64,000 bases of DNA from Adineta ricciae (lineage: Eukaryota > Rotifera > Eurotatoria > Adinetida > Adinetidae), in NCBI GenBank assembly GCA_905250025.1, contig CAJNOJ010000079.1:125597-189596 (forward strand), in the 5' to 3' direction. The translations under genes were made by a program, and so were the position numbers. Positions 11,601-26,600 of the stretch are shown piece by piece (position 1 is the stretch's first letter; every line of letters begins with the position of its first letter). The notes beneath the pieces are model-generated. The model was given only the letters and a program-made list of their open reading frames with translations, was not told the DNA's origin and searched no databases.

Positions 11601-14600
11601 TGATCGGATGATTGAGATTGTAACAATCGTGCTTGAACTAGAAGGTCATTTGTTAGTCGTCGTTTCTCGCCGAGAAGATTTCGAATATCATTTTTAAGAA
11701 CATCAACTGTGACTTGAAGTGTTAATCCATTCAATCGTTCATTCAATTCACTGCTACGAAAATGTTCGTACCACTGAATCAAGCGTAGGGACTTCTGTTC
11801 GAAATCTTGGTATTCCGAACGGCGTTTTGTTAGACTGTCGATCAATGCGATCAGGATACGCTCAGCATCACCCCATTGTATTTCCAATAGACTAAAATAG
11901 AGTTGTTACTGGAATGTATGGATTTGCACAGAATCTACTTTAGTTTTTGGATCAACTGTCGAGTATCTTCGGAGTGTAGTTCCGGAGAGATCTGAAAAGG
12001 TAACTAGTGAAATGTGATGAAAGATTAGGAGATAAACTACTTCAGAAATGGCTTGTCGCGCACGGTATAATTCAGGCCGACGTTGTGTCAGTTCGTGATT
12101 TTTATTCTAAATAAAATTCTAGGGTTTCTCTATTTCTGTCAAATATGAAACTTACGTGACAACGTTGAAGAAATTGCGTTAAATCATCGGTCGGCTGCTG
12201 TTGAATTGTTCGAACAGATTTAACTAAATTCGTCAGTTCATCTAACGTTCGATCGAGTTCACTGAATCGAAGGAGTGACTAAACACACATATTCAATCAT
12301 AAATCCTTAGAAAACATCAAGTGGACTAGAGTCTATCGAAGAATGAGACAAGCAGAAAAGCAAAAAGCGAAACGGAAAGGAGTAAAATCAATAAACATGC
12401 ATAAATATTGATGATCTGTCTAAAAAAAATTGTACATAGTCTATGCATGCGAATGGTATTCTAGCGCTATCAATTACCTTCTCCTTCTGAGAACTAGTTC
12501 GGTGCTATAAGAAGAGAAGATTGACTTCTCTCGGGGAAGGAACTTCGAATCTTACTTGAACTAAAGTTTCACATTTCTGTTTGATATTCATCTGAATTTC
12601 ATGCAGAGATTTTTGCAAATCATTCCATTCTTTTTCCAGAACAGCTTGAGTTTTAACATCGGAATGTTTGATCAGACGTCGATTGGCTTCATAGATCTTG
12701 TCCAGCAACGCTTTCAACTCATCATTGTCAATCGTCGTTACATATGAACCTTGTTTTATCTGGGCTATTTTACTGATGTTTGCAGTCTGTAATTCTTGCT
12801 GTTGTTTTTCACATTTATTTCTCAATAAACGGTAATAATCTACGCGGAGAAGGCCTTTTGACGAATTTCTGACGATGAGTCAAAATCTTACTTTCTAAAT
12901 GTGTTTGATAAGCTAACCAAAGCCTGATCAATTCTTTGATTTCTTCATGCTGTTTCGTAACAGCTCTCATGACATTTTGCCAACGTTGTTCGAGTTTGAT
13001 GAAATTACTTGGGTTTTCTACCAACTGTTTGCCTTCATTGATCAATTGAATCAGTTCTTGCTGCCGTTGACTGAAGTCAGTTGCGATATTCGAAAGATTC
13101 TTGTCGATTTCGATGAGACCATGGTAATTCGTGGGAAGATTTTCTTGAACCACGGTCAGTTTCTTTTCAATCGCTTGGATATATTCATGCCATTTTTGAC
13201 AACGTTTGTCAAAGTTTAATCTGCCATATTCGTTAGCTTCGATTTGTCGAATGCGATTTTTGACCGATTCCACACACTGGGAATATTCGATCATCAATTC
13301 ATGCAATTGTCTAGCACGTTTGATGTAAAGAATAAATTCATTGGAGTTCAAACGTTCGATGAGATCGTGTTTCGATTGTAGGAGCTGGTCAAGTTCGCGG
13401 AGTTGTTTTAGATTATGAAGATCATTTTCTCCGTTTAGCTGTTGAGATTTGAGGACAGCTTGTGTTTGATTGATGGCATGAGTGAGTTCGTTTAAGTAAT
13501 CTAAGTAGATCTTTTCACGATGTTTGAGTTCGTTACAATCAGTGAGAAGTTTATTTTGAAAATTCTGTAATTCGGAGTACTGATTGTGAATGACTGCGTA
13601 TTGTGTATCGATTTTCTTTGCGGCAATCGGACACAGATGACTACTGAGTTTCTTTGCACGTTCGTGAAGTTTGAGCACTTCAGTATCGAGTTGTTGCAGA
13701 CTTTGTTGAAAATCCTTCAATCCGAAAACAACTCTAAACAATGGATCGTTTCCAAGGAGAAAACTTACTCGAGCTTTGTCAAGAAGTGAATCAATATCCG
13801 AAGTGAATTTCTCCTTTTGAATTGTATACCATCGTGCTTCGAGTTCACCGAGTCGGTCAAGTAAATGCAAATACGAAGTGTTAAACTGTCTCCAGTTATC
13901 CACAACTTCTCGTGACGGTTTGAGAATATCCTGTAAGTGCTGTTTCACACTGGTCCATTGTTGTTGAATACGATGAGTTAACTCGTTGATTCGTGTCGAT
14001 GTTTGTTTATCACACTGATCTGATAATTGGTGCGTATGGGTTTTGATTTGATCGAAGTCGTGTCGATGAGCGTCCATCGCTTGTAGATAATCCTAAATGA
14101 GGAATCAATGAGCAGCGAGCTGCGGTGAGAAAGATGGCTCCTACTTGTGCTTTTCGAGTGCTCATTTCATAAGTTTCAACATTCATTGCACTGGTTTCTA
14201 TTCGATCAATTTCCGCTTCGGCTTCTTGAAGAATCTTTTCCATTTTGAGTAGAACACGATTGTATTCCTGCCAATCGTTGAGAATCGATTTCGATTTGAG
14301 TTTCAGTTGTTCAATCGACGGAGAGAGATTGTCAAGTGTATAACGAACACTTTGAATGGTACCGTCTTGATCTATGATGCGAAATGTGGATGAAGACGAT
14401 GCCATTCGACTGCTGGATGTTTTCAACGAAGACAGGATTTGCTGTTTGGTTATCAATTGATTTTCCATTTCCTAGAGAACATCATAGAATCAGAAGGATG
14501 ATAATCAAAACGAATGAACTACATTGCATTTTTTTATGTTATGTTTCACTCCTGCTTCCAATGTTCTCGTACGCATGAACTCCAAATCTGATGTTTGTTC

Positions 14601-17600
14601 CTGAACCCAGTCGGATAATGTACGAATAGTATGATCAAAATCATTGAATTGATCGTTGAGTTGTTCTAAGGTGTCAATTCGAGCCGATATCAAAGACTTA
14701 ATCTTCGTCCAGTCGATGTTAATTTGTTTGATATTTTCCATATAATCAATCGTTGTCTCATCAACATTTGCTTCTTGCTGAAATGATTCGTTCAGGTAAT
14801 CGATCGTTCGTTGATGATTCAACACATCCACACGCATATCCTATGCAAAAAAAGTCTCATTCAATTAATTCGTACACACATATCTAATTACTCGATAGCG
14901 TTTGAGTAGCTTTTGTAATGTTTCTTTGTTGTTGATTGGCGCACCATGATCATCATCCAACAAGCGTTTGATCGTATCAATAAAGATCACCATTTCCTTA
15001 CGAGCTTGTCGAGTCGGTAAACTATTGATAATATTCTGATGAAGAATGTTCTCATGTCGTAAAATATCCGTCTAGAAGAGAACTTCATTAATTTATATCA
15101 TACAAAAACCAGCTTTGCCATCGTACCTTGATTGCGGTCCATTTTTGGTGTAGACATTCGAGATGACTTTCAGTGGACTTAAGATCGTAGAGATTGTAGG
15201 TAGATAATCGTTTGACTAAGGATAATGTATGAGAATAAACATCAGCAACATTATCAAGACGTTTTTCCACGTCCTAGACAACCGAAAAAGTAAAGATTGA
15301 CGAAAGAAGTATGCTTACCATCATTCGTTCTAATTGTACACGAAGTTCGCTGAGATTTCCATCATAGTGTGCAGTTGATTCACTAGCACATTGTCCCAAT
15401 GTGTCTTCAAGAATGGCTAGGTTTCGTTTGATATCAGTTGAAAATACGGTTCCGGTTTTATGACTGAAATCGGACAAAGAACTTTCAAAGTTTATCGAAG
15501 AACGCCTCGCTTACTTTTCGTATTTTTCTTGGATATCGTTGGCAATTCGACTAAAGTTTTGAGTGACATTTTGAATCTCGGTTTGCAATGAGAGAATATT
15601 CAATTCACTACAGAGCATCTGAATTTCATCGTTCAGATGTAAAACTTCGGGTTCAAGTATCAGAATTCGCTGGTTTAACTCCTAATTACAAAAATAAACA
15701 CTTCTGCATTTCGTACCGAGAAGCTTTTCTTACTTTGTACAGAGCAAAAGTCGATTGAATTTGTTGAAATGGAAATAGTCGTTTATTTAATGGGATTTGT
15801 TTCTCAATCTGATCCAATTGGTAACAGATGTCATTGAGTCGTATTTGATATTCTTTCCAGATTCGTAATAGATATTCTCCATGAATATTTCGTTGAGTAA
15901 TTTTATCTTGGAGATCATTCGAACGTTTTTCCAAGTCAAAATGTTGCTTTGAATAACGTGCACGTGTTTCACGATCAAGTTTATCGTAGAAAATATTTAG
16001 TTGTCGCCGTTTTTCATCCATCTGTTGGCTTAAACTCTTTTGTTCATTCAGTTGACGAGCATAGTCTTCATTTGTACATGTCAACGACACCGGACGACTC
16101 AAACGTTCCATCGTGGTATTATAAACACCTTCGTACAGTTTACATTCGTTCAGATAAACATCACGACAATGTTCGGCATCGGTCAAAGCTTGAAGGCGAT
16201 GATCGAACTACATAAAAAACAAAGGTTTCAAGGAAAATTCAAGAAAACTTTTTCGGAACCTGTTGTTTGAGAGAAGAGATCGTTGATTGTATGAGTTGAA
16301 TTTCGGCTGGTAATGGAATGGGATTACCATCTTCGAAACACATAGTCTGACCTTGTTTTTTCAAATTGATCAGTTCTTGTTGGTAATGATCAAGTTCTTG
16401 ATTTTGACTCTAGAAGAACACAGAACGAGTTCGAAGAAGTCGATTTATCAAAAGAAAATCTACGCGTATAAAGTGTAATTGTTCTTCAATCGAATTTTGT
16501 GGATTCAATTTTCGCTGTTTTAATGTATTCAGTTTCTCTTCTAATAAACTGATTTCATCCATATATAATTGCCATTCTTGTTTACGCTGACGTTTGCGTC
16601 GTTCGCGTTCTTCGTTTTCACATTCGAGTTTTATCATTTGTTCTTCCAAAGTTTTCAATGAATCTTCCACAGACTAAAAATTCGTCATTCCAAGATTAGC
16701 GGTAGGTAGCGTACTGAAACTTACTCGACCAGGTGCTAGTGTATCATGCTCTACGAGTGATGAAAGCTTATTTAGTGAGTCTTGATAAAGACGTTGTCTA
16801 CGCTGATGCTCTTCAACGTCCTATTTGGAAAATGGCGATTTACATGCATTTGTGTGAGAGTGAATCGATTGGAAGTGTATTGTCGGATGGAGATTTGACT
16901 TACTCGAATTTTCTTTTTGATCAACGACGATCGGTTCTCAAGTTCTTTTATCAGTTCGATTAAACGTTCTTTCAAATGGTCGATCTCTTGGCGTAGTTTT
17001 TGTAAAGAATCATTTGGTAATTTCGAACTAAAAATAAAGAACGAATATTTTCTATAGAAAACCATACGTTTTCATCTAACTTGTTAATATTCCGTGAGAG
17101 TATGTCGATCTCTTTCAATTTCTCTTGTATCGCCTGTTGTTTTTGGTTCAGCTGTGCATTCTCTTGTTGAAGTGTATCTAAATCCTGTTGACCACTTAAA
17201 GATTCATGACGTTGAGTTTGCTTAATCCATTCAAAGATCGATTCGATTCGATCACGAAATTCTTTCTGTTGTCGATTTTGTTGCTCATATTCCTTCGAAG
17301 TCGAAACAGAACATATTCAGCGATTTATTGTCAACGTTTTACTTTACCTCTTGCTTCCGTGCGACGTTTGCCTTCATTCGGTCAATGGTTTCGATCAAAT
17401 TCTGTATAGCTACCGCAACAATTTGCTCAATTTGGGGATAATCATGTGTAAGATTCATAAGAATTTGTTTTCGTTTATCTAATTCCATTTGTATGTCTTG
17501 TAGACGTTGTAGTTTCTCATCGATTGTCAATGGTTGTTCCAGAATCGATTCGATTGTTCGATGAATATTCGTTATCCATTGTTCATAGAAGATGTACTGT

Positions 17601-20600
17601 TTATTGAATTCATTCAATTGATAATGAATCTTTTGGCTCAGTTCCAGACGTTGCTCGAGGTTTTCGTGATGAGTGGATAAATCTTTCAATAGCCGATCGA
17701 GATCGGTTAACTACAAAGAAACTTGTGAAATGCTTTATCTTTCAGACAATCTATATCGGTACCTTTTGCGTTGCTTCGGCAGATTTACTCGTTTGTAGAA
17801 GTCGATTAAGACGATTTCGTAATCGTTGTATGTGATCGACAGCTGATTGATAATCCATGAGAATTGTCTTAGCTTTCGGAATGAATTGATTGAATATTTC
17901 AATGTTTTTCGAATTGCCTAGTTCATGAATGACATCTTTCGTTTGTTTGATCCAACGTTCACACATCGTATTTGTTTCGGCATATTGTTGATTGATATGA
18001 TTCATTTCATTCATATCTTCTTGTTTACTGAGTAAGTCTTGTTCAAGTTCCGTCCATCGACGTGCGATTTCACTCACACGACGACGAACACGTTCACGTT
18101 CATCAGAATCAGTCAATTGTGGAATTAATGTTGTGGATAACAACTGAACACGATCGACCAAAGTACGTTGACTATGCATTTCACTAGTTAACTCCTAAAC
18201 ACGGAAGGAAATCGACATTTCTTCGCGTTGAAGGTATGTTACTTTTAATAAGTTAGCATTGAGTTTTGCATTTGCTTGACGAGTCTTTGTGTCGATATTT
18301 TTGCTGATGGTATCCATCGTTTTTTCATAATCGTTTCGTATGTTGTTAAAGTCATGTAATTCAGCATATTTGTCATTCATACGAACTTTCATATCCTCCA
18401 TATCTTCGTAAACTCGACTGATTGTTTTGTCTAAGTCATCGGAAAGATTTCCGAATTCGTTTTTATAATCGACAATGCCTTGCTCGAACAGATCGAAATG
18501 GTGAACCAGCTCTTCATCGATTTTCTAAATCAAACGAAATAAGAATCTTCCGAGAACGGCAAGAACGATAAATGTACTTTTAGCTTTTGATCAGCTTCGT
18601 TAGTCAAAGTCGGATGGATTTCAATCAATTGAACTTTAATACGTTGAATGATTGCCGATATCGATCGAGCGTTTTGTCTCAGTTTTTCTTGTTCTTGAAC
18701 TTGTTGATCGAGATGTTCGACGGTTTTTGTTGTCTCAATTTTCAAACTTTAAACCAATCACTGTATATGACCAATCTTTACAAAACGATTGACTTACTTT
18801 TGGTAATCTTGTAAAGCATCTTGATGTTTCTTTTCTAAACTTCGAACGATCTGTTGATCGTATCTCTTTTCGAATAGTGCAGTGATCATATCGTCCACTT
18901 CGGATAACAGCGAACTTTCTAAGTCAATATCTTTCATAAAACTTTTGATTTCCACGGATCGTCGAGTTAAATCGACGCTTCCATAGCCACTATCGAAACT
19001 TTGGTGCAGTTCCTGTCGTTTACGATTAGTAAATGATTTGATTTTACTCAAGGTACGTTCAATACGTTCGCGAAGTGATTCGTTCTCCTGAATAGAAACA
19101 ACGTTTGCTTTCGATGAAAACTCTCCTAGGTTTCAATTACTTCTTGAGCCTTTTTGCCCCGATCGAGACTTTCGCGGATTGTTTCTACTGAAGTTGCTAA
19201 TTCTTTCAATTCGCGATCGATGTCTGTTGAACTGTTTACATCCAGTGACTTTTTCAAATCGCGACCAAGATAATGTAGAGCAGAAAAGGCTGAATCCATT
19301 TCTGTGATCAAATTTTCTGCGGACTAGAAATTGAAAAGCTCATTGAAAATCAAGTTTCGATCCTATTCTTAGTCTTACATCAGGTGATTTCTCAATCATT
19401 TGTAAAATACGATCGGCATCAGAGTGTAAACTGGCAACACTCGAATTGAATCGATTGGATTTTTGACGAATATCATCGAGTTCTTTTCGACGTTGATGAA
19501 TACGAGATTCTAAAAGCAAGATGACGACTCTATTTATTCAAAAATCACCTTCCTCTTACCGAGATCTTCGATAGTTTGATGAAAGTTTCTCAATTGACTA
19601 TCACATAAATCTTTCGCATTGTTTCGTAAATGTAATCGAAATGCTTCGGTTAACTTATGAGCATCGGCTAACCGATAGTTCTGCTCCGCACATATCTCTT
19701 CCAGATACTACAAGATATCAATAGCTTATCGAAGAGATAATCGAAATATACAGACGTTAAGTTGTTTTTCNTTTCGCATTGTTTCGTAAATGTAATCGAA
19801 ATGCTTCGGTTAACTTACGAGCATCGGCTAACCGATAGTTCTGCTCCGCACATATCTCTTCCAGATACTACAAGATATCAATAGCTTATCGAAGAGATAA
19901 TCGAAATATACAGACGTTAAGTTGTTTTTCATGTTCATCGAGTCGATGACGATCGTATCCATCGAAGAACGATGCTAATTTAAGATCGCTATCACTACAA
20001 AAGAAGAATTCAAGAAGTGTCACAGACCATCGTCAAAATTCTCTCGTACGCAAGCGCTGCTTTCGCTTCCGTAGTTAGTTTCAAGTAGTGAGTCATATGT
20101 CGGTGAACATCATCGACAACATTTATTTGTTTGTTGAGCAAATTCTAGAATTAAAAAGTGAACAGATCTTTGCGTAATCGGAGAGTGCTTACTTTCACTT
20201 GATGTTTCAACTCTTCGACTGTTTCTAGTCGTTCTCGAATTTCTCCATCGCCTGCATTGATAAGATTTGGTTCTTCATCTAGAGTTTGTTCAATTCGTGC
20301 CATACGTTGATCAATCGATGGTCCAATTTGCTAGAAAAAACCAAAACAAATGCTTTCATCTTTCCAGTAACTAAATTTACTTTGAGCGATTGTTGAAAAT
20401 CGACAACATTGTTCAACGAAAGATTCAATTCTAGCGGTTGCTGTAAATCGTGAAGAATTCGTCGAAACCAATCGATCGTTGATAACAAATCTTCATTCAG
20501 TTTATGCTGAGTTTTCATCAGATGTTCGTATTCGCCTCGAACTTGTTGGCAACTAGTGAATAAATCTTGTAGACGCTCTCGACGACGTTCGTTCGTACGT

Positions 20601-23600
20601 TTGATTTGTTCAAATTGTGAATGAGGAAGATCATTCGCTAGCCGTTCACTCATATGAATCAGTCGATTCAAATCTTGTTCAGCTTGGTGTAGCCGATCCA
20701 AAACAGACTGAAATGATGAATGTGCAATGAACATTTAGAGAACAGAGCGAAATCCAACCTGATAAATGATTCCTTTGTCTTGTTGATTCTGAGAAGATTT
20801 GAGTTGATCAGTACACATCTGTAAAGATGCGTCTAACTCGTTTTCCAAAAGATGGAATTCATTTTCCGTTTGAATAAGCCGTTCAATACGTTCAATCTCA
20901 TTATGGATCGATTCATCGAAGTTTTTCAGATTTGTATTCAATTCATTGCCAAGACGAAAATCGATTCGATGTCCCTTACTCGTTAGTAAACGCTGAATAC
21001 GTGTTAATTCCTTAAAGCTATTGTTTGTCTCATCGAGATGTCTCAATAATTGTTTGTAATTTTCAGCACGCCGGTCACTGGGAGGACAGTTACCATCAAT
21101 AGGTGATTGGTGTTTGAGACGATTGAATTCAGTCTGTAATTGTTGATAAAGTTCTTGCACATGTTCAAGCTGCTGGCTGAATTCATTTCGTTCGTCTAAA
21201 AAGCGAAGGAATCAAGAAGATAATGTAACTTCTTTACTACTTACGGCTCGCTTCGTCGAGAAGAGCGAGACGTTGAGTTAAATTATCCAATAAACGATTG
21301 TATTTGTCCTTCAGAACCGTATATTTTTCATCGAAGGTAATAGAATCGGTTTCATTCAACGTGGACGCAACAGTTGTATGAAGACGTGCTAGATCTTCGA
21401 ACTCATGCCGGCGATCTCGTGTTAATTGTAGCAATGACTAAATAAGACAGTCGACTTCCCTTCACTACCTCGATCGAACTTACCTGAACAGTTTTCGATT
21501 TGTCTTTCAATGCACCAATCGATTGTTGTAAATCATTCGAAAACGGCTCTTTTACTTGCTGTTCAGTACTCTTAATCCAGTCAGCTAGTTTATTGGTCAA
21601 ACGATCGTAGTCACGACGTTGTTCATTAGTTGCATGTAATTGTCGATTACGTTCATTCAATGCTTCTTCTAAATCTCTCAGTTGATGAACTAGTTCTAAA
21701 TTTGTCAATGATATGAACACAAGGAGAAGTATTTCGATGAAGGCAAACCATCCGTGTGTTGATCGCAATCGTGTTCATCTTCGTGAGCGTAGCCTTGCTT
21801 GATGGCATCGTTCAATCGAGTGATTTGATCGAGAGTGGTTCGTTGTTGTTTGATTTCGTTCAATGCATCCTATGACAAGAAAATCATTCAGGTTTATAGG
21901 AAGGAATTCAATTTTCGTACATTGTATCGATTTTGTAAACGTTCAATTTCATTTGGTTTCAATGGAACGGTTGTGTCTGAGGTAATCAAAGGTTGTTTAT
22001 CGTCATACCAAACAATAAGACGATTAGAAATTTGTTCCAATTCTTGACGCTGTTGAATTAATGTCGCTAAACGATCTTTTCGTTTATCAATTTGTTCTTG
22101 TAATTGAACTAAGTCAATCTATGAACATACAAACATGATTTCAGTGGGTCTCAATCGAACAAACGACGAAGGATTGTACTTCAATTTTACGCAAGACTGA
22201 TTCTGCTTGTTGCCGTTCTTGCTGCGACAAATCCGATGAAATTGTTTTGTACTTATTACGCAAAGCGGTGAGATGTACATCTTCGCCTTGAACTTCCCGT
22301 TGCAGAGTCTAAATTCAGGAAATTTTACAGATGAAATCATCTTCAATCTTATATCGAGCACGTAATCGCATGTATTCAAACGATTACTCTTCATTCATCG
22401 ATTAGATATATGCGTATAAGCCTTGTGATTAGTATTTATATATATGAATATTTCAGTATAATTTCAAAATCAAGCATAAGCCATCTAAGATCTTATATTG
22501 TATTAGTTGCTAAAATAGAAAAATAGATGATGAAAAAGAAACTTCGCTTGACTCTAAAATACATCATTCCAAAAGCTTACGCTGTGTACAGTACCATTGA
22601 AATGTGTAGCAGTAACGTTGCCTATTGTGATCATGCCCTGATTTCTATTAGTAATATGAAGCAAAGTTAAAAGGAGAAGATGAGGAGCGCATAACAAGGA
22701 GATGAGCATAGAAAGCAGTTCTGTAAGCGTAGATGATCATAATAGTGCGAAATACCTTAATGACAACCATTAGATCCTCGATGTCACGTATGGAATATCC
22801 AGCAAGATGTGCTGAACGGTGATTGTTGCCGATCGCATTGATGCGCTGAAGTAAATTCGTATGAGTTTGATTGAAATCTGCAACTAATCGATCTAACTCT
22901 TGGGCTTGTATTCGACGTTGAGTGAGCTGCAAACAAAAGAGTCATTCATCTTCGTCCAAATGATTCGTCGATCGTACTTTATTCTCGATTGCGTCAACTA
23001 GATTTTGGATCGCTCGACATTCGACGACGAAAAATATATTACGATTGGTGGAAGAGTCTGTAATTGTTGCATTACTTTCTTCCATTAAACAATCAAGCGC
23101 CGTGCTATCTGCTTGAATCGTACGTAGATCATCTGCGTAACGTTCAAGTTGCGCTTTAATCGTATCGATGTTTTCCACTTTCATCTGAGGGTTCTGTTGA
23201 AGTTCGTCATTGATTTGCTGTAACTTGTGACGAATATCTAACGAGTATTTCATATGTTCGTCATAGTGTTTCAAAAGGTCGAGTCGTTTTTGTAGGACAA
23301 TTTCATATCTGAAAGGTTTTCGTGGGATAGAACAAAGTTTCTCGTCTTCAGAGCATTTCTTACGTGTTCAATCGTTGTCGATTTGCATCGAATGCGCTTT
23401 TAATTGTTTGTAAATCAACTTTTGACAAGCCAGCATGTTCGAAATCAGTTAATTCTTCGCTGATGGTTGCCACTAGTGGCTGCAGTGATTGTAGTTGTTT
23501 GAGAAGTTGTTGTAAACGCTGATAGGTTTGATTCCATGTTGCTGTTTGAATTTGAGCATTGTTATCGATTTGTTCGGTGATGTCACGAACATTTCGTTCG

Positions 23601-26600
23601 AACACTTCGAAACGATTCAGAAAAGATTTACGAGATTCGTACAAACGTTCAGTTTCACGAAGCTAAATACAAATTCGATGTAGGTTTTTTCGGCTAGTAC
23701 TGAGAACTGCTTACTTTATCAGTGATCAATCGAGTGAGTTGATGCCATCTTGTTTCGATGGACATTTGCTCCTCGTGAAGAATGCGTTGACCTTCAGGAG
23801 AAGTGAACTGTCTTAAATCATTCAATTGTTTATGAAGACGATTATAACTCGATGTATGATGATGAATATTTTCATCTAAGGCCTGAAATTCAAAGGTTAT
23901 TCGTTATACAAATTTACCTTTGTGTACTCATTACTCGAAGTTCGTTGAGTAAAATGTTGATTTTATTCAGATCGAATAACTTGTTCACATCAGTGGAGAT
24001 AATCGAGTTGACACGTTGTTCAAGTTCGGAGAGTATCTGATCACGAAAGGAATTCAGTTCCGATTCGAACAACAACCATGCGGAATATTGCTTATCGTAT
24101 CTCGGAGTCAGCTCATCCGAACGTCGAACGATTTCATTCCAACGATTGGATAACGCCTTAATAAAAGATTTTAATTCATACTGATCGGTAATGGTATGTT
24201 CTTCGTTGATTAAATTGTTATGAATGAGTAGCATTCGACGACGTTCTTCAAGTAACTCCTGAATAAGAACGAAAACAGTTAGAAAATGAATAAAAGAAAA
24301 CTGTGTTTTTTTGTACTTTATGTTTATCATGCAATTGTTTCGCTTCTGTGAGATTTAGAGCACCGGATTTATCTAGACGCTTTGTGAGATAGTCTTCCGC
24401 TTGTTCAATCCACGGTTCTAATTGTTGTATGTAACGTTCAGATGCTTGAACGTGTGATCGACATTCGGCTAGTTGTTCTTCTTCACGATTAACCTTTTCT
24501 GATGTGGACTCAGCTAATGTACGTAATCGTGTCAAGCGATTCAAAGCTTGTGGTAAATCTTTCGGACGGGAATGTAGAGATTGAAGATTTGAACCTTCAG
24601 AATGTAATGCTGATAGTGAATGTAGATGTTCGCCAAGTTCAGAACGAATACGCTAGAAAATAAGGAGAGAATTACACGGAAGGCATTGGCTTGATTGTTA
24701 CTTCGAGAATTTGTTGTTTTTCTTCCAATGGTCGTTCACCGAACATGCGCGCATCGAACATTGAGCCGATTTCTCGGAAGAGTGTTTCTAAACGCTTCAA
24801 TTCCTCATTGAAATGTGTCCATTTGTCATTGTCTTGTGTTAAATCTCGTAGTAATTCATTTACAATTCGTGCTTTCTCTACTAGTTCTTCCACCATATGA
24901 TCATACTCTGTCTTAAGCTTTTGGAAATTTTCGTAAGGCAATAAACTTTTCGATGAAATTGCCTGAAGATGATCGGCACTATCGTCAAGAATTGTTTTCA
25001 TTTCTGTGTAAGAAGTTTGGAGGTGCTGAAACAGAACATAACAATTTTCCATGATCTGTGCAAAGAATGGATGAATGTTTACTTTGCAAGTCTCGATTTC
25101 ATGTTGATACGATTGTACGGAATTTAGATTTGATCGCGAACGAGATAATTCACTATTGAAACGTTCCATCTGTTGTTGATAACGACGTTTGTTCGCATCA
25201 AAGCGTTCCCAAAGTTCGAGCAAAAGCTAAAAGAACAATACAACGAGAACATATTGAGTGCGACTTTGACCTACTTGAAGTTTCTCTAACAACTCATGTG
25301 CAGATTGACGTTTTTCTTCGTATAGCTTCTGTATATTTTGTATATCTTGTTGAACGTATCTCGGTGCTGTATCTTGTTTCATCAATTCATCAGCTCGCGA
25401 GCTCAGTTCGTTGACTTGATGAGAGAAACTTTCTAGAACATCGCAAACTTTCTTCTGGCCTTGAACGGCCGTGCGAACATCAGCTAGATCTCGAAAATTC
25501 AATGGCGCATTCGAGATATTCGATAGAGTCGTATGCAATTGTTGAGTATTCTCATGAATCATTTTCGCCGGTACAATAACAGTGCAGCGTTGTGATGTTT
25601 CATCGACTGAAACGAGTGTTTGTTTGTAACGTGAGAGAAGTGCGTCGAGTCGCTGTCGATAACGAGCGGGATCTTCTGTACTGTGTTCTTCGATGAGTTC
25701 ATTCATCAGTGCAGAAAGTGCTTCGACATCGCGAGCAATCATTTCGACTTGTTCCATGGCATTCTAAAGCATCGAATCGAACGGTGTCTAATATGGTTTC
25801 AGAAGGCTTTCTACCTTGAATTTGTTCACAGTGGCTTTGTATTGTTCAAAGGAAACTTCGACGTTTTGTGTTTCGTTCATCAATCGTTCGATCGCTTCTA
25901 TCCACGCTTCTACCACACGGAATCTAAATAGAGTATTTATTAGATAACCTGTTTTTTTTCATTCAGAATGTTCGTTCTACTTTTCTTCAAATTCCTGTCG
26001 TTGTTTCGGTAGTATCTGAAGTTTTCTTTTAACGTTATCAATCTTCGTCTGCGTGCGTGCCCAATAATCATTCAATTGGGTTGTTCGTTCGTCCATCTGA
26101 TCATTTTCTTGACTGGATGTTGAACTTGTATCATGACTACGAATATCATTGGCATAGGCATGCAAGTTTCTCAAATGCGTTTCCATTGTCGGTTGAAAAT
26201 TATTCAACTGAAAGCGTTCGTTATGACGTCGAAGGATATCCGATGTGTCCATGTGTCTTTCCATTTGTTTTAACTCTTCGTTTAATTCGTCTTCGGCTTG
26301 TTTCAACTCCTTAACAATGATACTTTCTAAGCGCTCATATTGTAAACGCAATAAACGTATTGGGGCGTGACAAACAATGCTGTTCCATCGTGATTCCAAT
26401 GTGTCCATAAGAAACTGAATCTCCTTCTGTTCACTTTCATCTCGAATGTGTAATAATTCACGGCCGGACTTGATAAATCCGTGGAGGATTTCATCATCAA
26501 TGATCTGAAAGAAATTCTTATGTTTTTGTATGAGATATGCGTAGTCTTCATGTTTTTCCAGGACAATCGTTTGAGCTTGTTCGATCCATTGTTCGAGATG

